From assembly GCA_029856445.1 (NCBI GenBank), contig JAHQWY010000149.1:1-8816 (forward strand): DNA of 8,816 nucleotides, read 5' to 3'. The stretch comes from Promethearchaeia archaeon (GTDB taxonomy: Archaea; Asgardarchaeota; Lokiarchaeia; Sigyniarchaeales; SOKP01). The notes beneath the pieces were generated by a model, which was not told the DNA's origin, searched no databases, and saw nothing but the letters and a program-made list of their open reading frames with translations. How positions within the stretch are numbered: the stretch's first letter is position 1; the number at the start of each line of letters is the position of its first letter. A program made the position numbers and the translations under genes. Positions 6,458-8,816 of this stretch are shown piece after piece.

Positions 6458-8170
6458 TTGGTTGGTTTAATAGATTTAGTCATTATTCCTGTAGTTATGT
6501 CAATAATAGGTTTTTTTATAATGAGACTCTTAATAAAAGGAAAGAGATGGGAGAATCCAGTAATAATTGCGCTTGTAGTAAATCTAATCTGGTTAATTTT
6601 CAATGTACTTTCTACTTTTTTTATTTTGAACATATTCGGTAATTCACCCTTTTCTAAAATTTTATTAGTGGTGATACTCTTACCAGTTGGTATCTTAATC
6701 CTTTGGGGATTTTATGATAAAAATTTTTTCGAATCAATCGAAGTTGTTAGCCTTATCCAAGTTGCATTACTTGTAATATCTTTATTTCTAAGTAGTATTC
6801 AAGAAATTTATAAGATCTGGTTAATTGAAGGAAATGAGGATTTAGATGGTTCTAAAATTACCTTTACTTTTGCATTTCTTTTTCTTCTTGGGCTATCTAT
6901 TTTTTTAACTTATTGGGGAAGTAAAATACAATTAGTGCGATTTAGGATAACTTTTACTTTAGCTAGTATAACGCCGGGAATATATTTTTTAATACAAACC
7001 TTTATTATTCAGAAAGAAAACTTTTTCAAGGAAATAGTTGTTAATCTCTTCATTAGTTTTGCAATGGCAATTATTATTATTCTTGGTGTAAAACAAATCG
7101 CCTATAGAACCATCCAGTACAAAGAAATTAGAGGTTTAACTGTCCTTGAGAAGGATAAACCATTATTAAAGGTAAAAGATCTTAAAGTACATTACCCACT
7201 CTTTAAGGGAACCCTTAAAAGACAAATTGGAGCTGTCAAAGCAGTCAATGGAGTTAATTTCAGCCTAAAAACAGGTCATACTCTTGGGTTAGTTGGGGAA
7301 AGTGGATGTGGGAAAACAACCATCGCAAAAGCAATTCTAGGTTTGGTTGAAATAACAGACGGAGAAATCCTTTTCCAGGATAAACCTATCCCTCCTGAGT
7401 ATTCAACTTACTTTAGACATAAAATTCAAATGGTTTTTCAAGATCCTGATGCGTCTTTAAATCCACGTTTAAAAGTGGTTGACATAATAGCAGAACCACT
7501 TAGGAATTTACTTGGTATTACTAATAGATTAGAAATAAGAAAACGCGTTTTAAGGTTGTTAGACGAAGTTTCCTTAAAACGAGAGCATATGGATCGCTAT
7601 CCACATGAATTTTCTGGTGGTCAGAAGCAAAGAATTGTTATAGCAAGAGCATTAGCTTGCAATCCAGAGTTGATAATTTTAGATGAACCTTCTTCGGCTC
7701 TTGATGTATCAGTTCAAGCACAAATCCTTAATCTTCTTAAAGAATTACAAGCACAATATGGATATGGATATTTGTTTATTACTCATAATTTAGCTGTTGT
7801 AAACTATATTGCCGATCGCGTAGCTGTTATGTATCTTGGCAAAATTGTAGAGGTTGGAACTAAAGAACAAGTTTTTACTAGACCAACTCATCCATATACT
7901 CAAGCACTGCTCTCTTCACATTCTGACATTGATCCTTACAATCAAGAGATCAGTTTTGTTATCAAAGGAGAAGTACCAAGCCCTATAGCACCTCCACCGG
8001 GATGTACGTTTAATCCACGTTGCTCTTCAGATGCACGTACAAAAGAATGTGAAATCGAATTACCTCATAAAATAACAATCGAGGAAGGTCATTATATCTG
8101 GTGTGTAAATCCTCCTACATTCATGCAAAAAAAACTTCAAGAATCTAAAGAGAGTTTATCTCTTGAATAA
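6458..8170 (+). CDS. Peptide-type ABC transporter ATPase (DppF-like) with N-terminal seven-helix membrane domain
   Basis: Second nucleotide-binding subunit of the importer. ATPase motifs are complete: Walker A GESGCGKT (280-287), Q-loop Q328, signature FSGGQKQ (385-391), Walker B LIILDEP (405-411), D-loop ALD (414-416) and H-loop H443, where the sequence reads THNL instead of the commoner THDL. DppF/OppF character shows in VHYPLFKG near the domain start and in SLNPR after the Q-loop. Cysteines at 516, 522, 531 and 549 resemble the family's C-terminal cluster motif, with 8 residues between the second and third instead of 6. Residues 1-215 form about seven helices (near 5-26, 34-58, 67-86, 95-115, 133-153, 163-184, 193-213), again with basic loops on the ATPase side. 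This parallels the upstream ATPase, with little obvious residue identity by eye. Start is TTG with AGAGGT upstream. Confidence 0.93.
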   Translation: MVGLIDLVIIPVVMSIIGFFIMRLLIKGKRWENPVIIALVVNLIWLIFNVLSTFFILNIFGNSPFSKILLVVILLPVGILILWGFYDKNFFESIEVVSLIQVALLVISLFLSSIQEIYKIWLIEGNEDLDGSKITFTFAFLFLLGLSIFLTYWGSKIQLVRFRITFTLASITPGIYFLIQTFIIQKENFFKEIVVNLFISFAMAIIIILGVKQIAYRTIQYKEIRGLTVLEKDKPLLKVKDLKVHYPLFKGTLKRQIGAVKAVNGVNFSLKTGHTLGLVGESGCGKTTIAKAILGLVEITDGEILFQDKPIPPEYSTYFRHKIQMVFQDPDASLNPRLKVVDIIAEPLRNLLGITNRLEIRKRVLRLLDEVSLKREHMDRYPHEFSGGQKQRIVIARALACNPELIILDEPSSALDVSVQAQILNLLKELQAQYGYGYLFITHNLAVVNYIADRVAVMYLGKIVEVGTKEQVFTRPTHPYTQALLSSHSDIDPYNQEISFVIKGEVPSPIAPPPGCTFNPRCSSDARTKECEIELPHKITIEEGHYIWCVNPPTFMQKKLQESKESLSLE

Positions 8171-8193
8171 TATAGCTTTTTAGTCTCTCAAGG

Positions 8194-8200
8194 TTTTTTT
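8194..8200 (+). terminator. Probable T-rich terminator after the transporter operon
   Basis: A run of seven T after AAGG lies 24 bases past the stop of the last transporter gene, with a shorter TTTT at 8177-8181. Archaeal termination is often at T-runs without a strong hairpin, and no stable GC hairpin is seen here. The call rests on position and composition. Confidence 0.4.
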
Positions 8201-8259
8201 CATTTATAATAGCTTATATTATAGATCGAGAGTATTTTCGAATTTAAGCGAGAAATTAG

Positions 8260-8268
8260 TTATAAAAT
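8260..8268 (+). promoter_or_regulatory. Possible distal TATA box in the gap before the glycyl radical enzyme
   Basis: TTATAAAAT preceded by GAGAAATTAG resembles a BRE/TATA pair. It would start transcription near 8290 and give a leader of about 90 bases. It is one of three candidate promoters in this 209-base gap (others near 8345-8353 and 8356-8363); sequence alone does not choose between them. Confidence 0.3.
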
Positions 8269-8330
8269 AAGACAAGGAAGAAAAGTATGATAAATTAAAG
8301 TATAATAGATTATTTATCTATTCCTTAACT

Positions 8331-8349
8331 AAATATACAAAGTAAATTT
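8331..8349 (+). promoter_or_regulatory. Second copy (17/19) of the candidate operator
   Basis: AAATATAC-AAA-GTAAATTT differs at only two positions from the perfect palindrome at 2190-2208 and is itself an inverted repeat with one arm mismatch. Its right arm overlaps the TATA-like AATTTAAATA (8345-8353), where bound protein would block TBP. This suggests, but does not prove, that one regulator controls both the transporter locus and the enzyme gene. Confidence 0.4.
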
Positions 8350-8363
8350 AAATAGTATAAAAT
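8345..8363 (+). promoter_or_regulatory. Proximal TATA-like elements for the glycyl radical enzyme
   Basis: Two overlapping choices exist. AATTTAAATA (8345-8354), about 30 bases before the ATG at 8380, would give a leaderless message starting at that codon. TATAAAAT (8356-8363) would start transcription near 8386 and favour the ATG at 8401. Neither ATG has a Shine-Dalgarno, which agrees with a leaderless or very short leader. Confidence 0.4.
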
Positions 8364-8379
8364 CAATATTTATGTTAAT

Positions 8380-8816
8380 ATGGTAATTCAAAATGTAAAA
8401 ATGGCACCTCTTCAAGGGATTCCTACAGAGAGGGTTCGAAAAATTAGGGATAAAATGTTGTCCCAACCCTTCGAATATGATCTTGAACGAGCACGGTGCT
8501 ATACTAGAATTTGGAAACAAATGGAAAATTCTCATCCATATATGAAAAAAGCCAAAGCATTAGAGGAATTCTTACGCTGTCTTCCTATAAGGATTGATGA
8601 CGCTGAGCTTCTTGTAGGAGTAAAATCTAGTAAAATAAGAGCTGATCCATTCGAAATAGAACTTGGAAGGCATGTTCGGACCTATGGCTTTCTCTTAGAT
8701 GATTCAATAGATGAAAAAGCTAAAGAATATTTCCGTAGACGTAATCCTATCCTTAGACGTTATGTCCCTTTTTCAGAACAAGAGCTTAACGAGCTGAAAA
8801 ATGATATTATTCCCGT
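8380..8816 (+). CDS. Glycyl radical enzyme (pyruvate formate-lyase superfamily), N-terminal part only
   Basis: The first 145 codons of an oxygen-sensitive radical enzyme; the frame runs off the right edge. The opening matches the PFL-type domain of the glycerol/diol dehydratase, choline lyase and decarboxylase group: PTERVRKIRDKML, then YDLERARCYTRIWK, KAKALEEFLRCLPI and DAELLVGVKSS. The active-site cysteine and C-terminal glycyl loop lie outside the window, as would any radical-SAM activating enzyme, so the reaction (C-C, C-N, C-O or C-S cleavage) cannot be assigned. An in-frame stop at 8353 limits the N-terminus. ATG 8380 is the longest start; ATG 8401 (MAPLQGIPTERV) is equally possible and leaves the homologous region intact. 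It lies 209 bases after the transporter operon on the same strand, probably with its own promoter, and carries a near copy of the transporter-side palindrome upstream. Confidence 0.85.
   Translation, partial: MVIQNVKMAPLQGIPTERVRKIRDKMLSQPFEYDLERARCYTRIWKQMENSHPYMKKAKALEEFLRCLPIRIDDAELLVGVKSSKIRADPFEIELGRHVRTYGFLLDDSIDEKAKEYFRRRNPILRRYVPFSEQELNELKNDIIP

Noticed and set aside
8169..8220. Inverted repeat AATATAGCT ... AGCTTATATT after the operon as a hairpin terminator
   Set aside because: The arms are imperfect (one base bulged), AT-only except for GC in the middle, and separated by over 30 bases; the T-run alone is a better explanation.
8273..8298. Possible leader peptide: AAGGAAG followed by ATG-ATA-AAT-TAA
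   Set aside because: Only three codons and a weak ribosome-binding match; chance is sufficient in this AT-rich gap.
8329..8535. Minus-strand 68-codon open frame across the glycyl radical enzyme start
   Set aside because: It overlaps the promoter and N-terminus of a recognisable enzyme gene and has no recognisable content.
1..8816. CRISPR arrays, tRNA/rRNA genes, insertion sequences
   Set aside because: No regularly spaced repeats, cloverleaf-like GC-rich segments, transposase motifs or terminal inverted repeats were seen on either strand.

Overview
The window looks archaeal. Four things point that way: AT-rich intergenic DNA with TATA-box-like elements instead of clear bacterial -35/-10 pairs; AGGAGGT/GAGGT ribosome binding sites inside an operon but short or absent leaders at its edges; a surface substrate-binding protein rich in N-x-S/T sequons that seems to enter a C-terminal membrane anchor at the window edge; and a glycyl radical enzyme beside a peptide-type ABC transporter in low-GC DNA. 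An Asgard (Lokiarchaeia-like) source is plausible, but that placement is an inference from style and not from a marker gene.

Layout. Positions 1-2126, minus strand: nearly complete family 5 (DppA/OppA-like) substrate-binding protein whose C-terminus lies beyond the left edge. Positions 2127-2296: divergent promoter region with a perfect 19-bp palindrome. Positions 2297-8170, plus strand: four-gene cluster encoding a DppB-like permease, a DppC-like permease with an extra N-terminal membrane helix, and two DppD/DppF-like ATPases, each with an N-terminal membrane domain of about seven helices. Positions 8171-8379: T-rich probable terminator, TATA-like elements, and a 17/19 copy of the palindrome. 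Position 8380 to the right edge: the first ~145 codons of a glycyl radical enzyme (pyruvate formate-lyase superfamily).

Together, the first five genes make a complete Dpp/Opp-type importer: an extracellular binding protein, two permeases and two nucleotide-binding subunits that keep all ATPase motifs and the C-terminal four-cysteine motif. What is unusual is the membrane content. Both ATPases are predicted to be integral membrane proteins, so the core complex would have about 27 helices instead of the usual 12. The related candidate operator before the glycyl radical enzyme suggests that transporter and enzyme may be co-regulated, with the transporter feeding substrate to the enzyme or to its pathway. 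The substrate cannot be read from the sequence. A further oddity is the second-last transporter gene: its strong Shine-Dalgarno sequence sits at the proper distance from an in-frame ATT, not from its first ATG.
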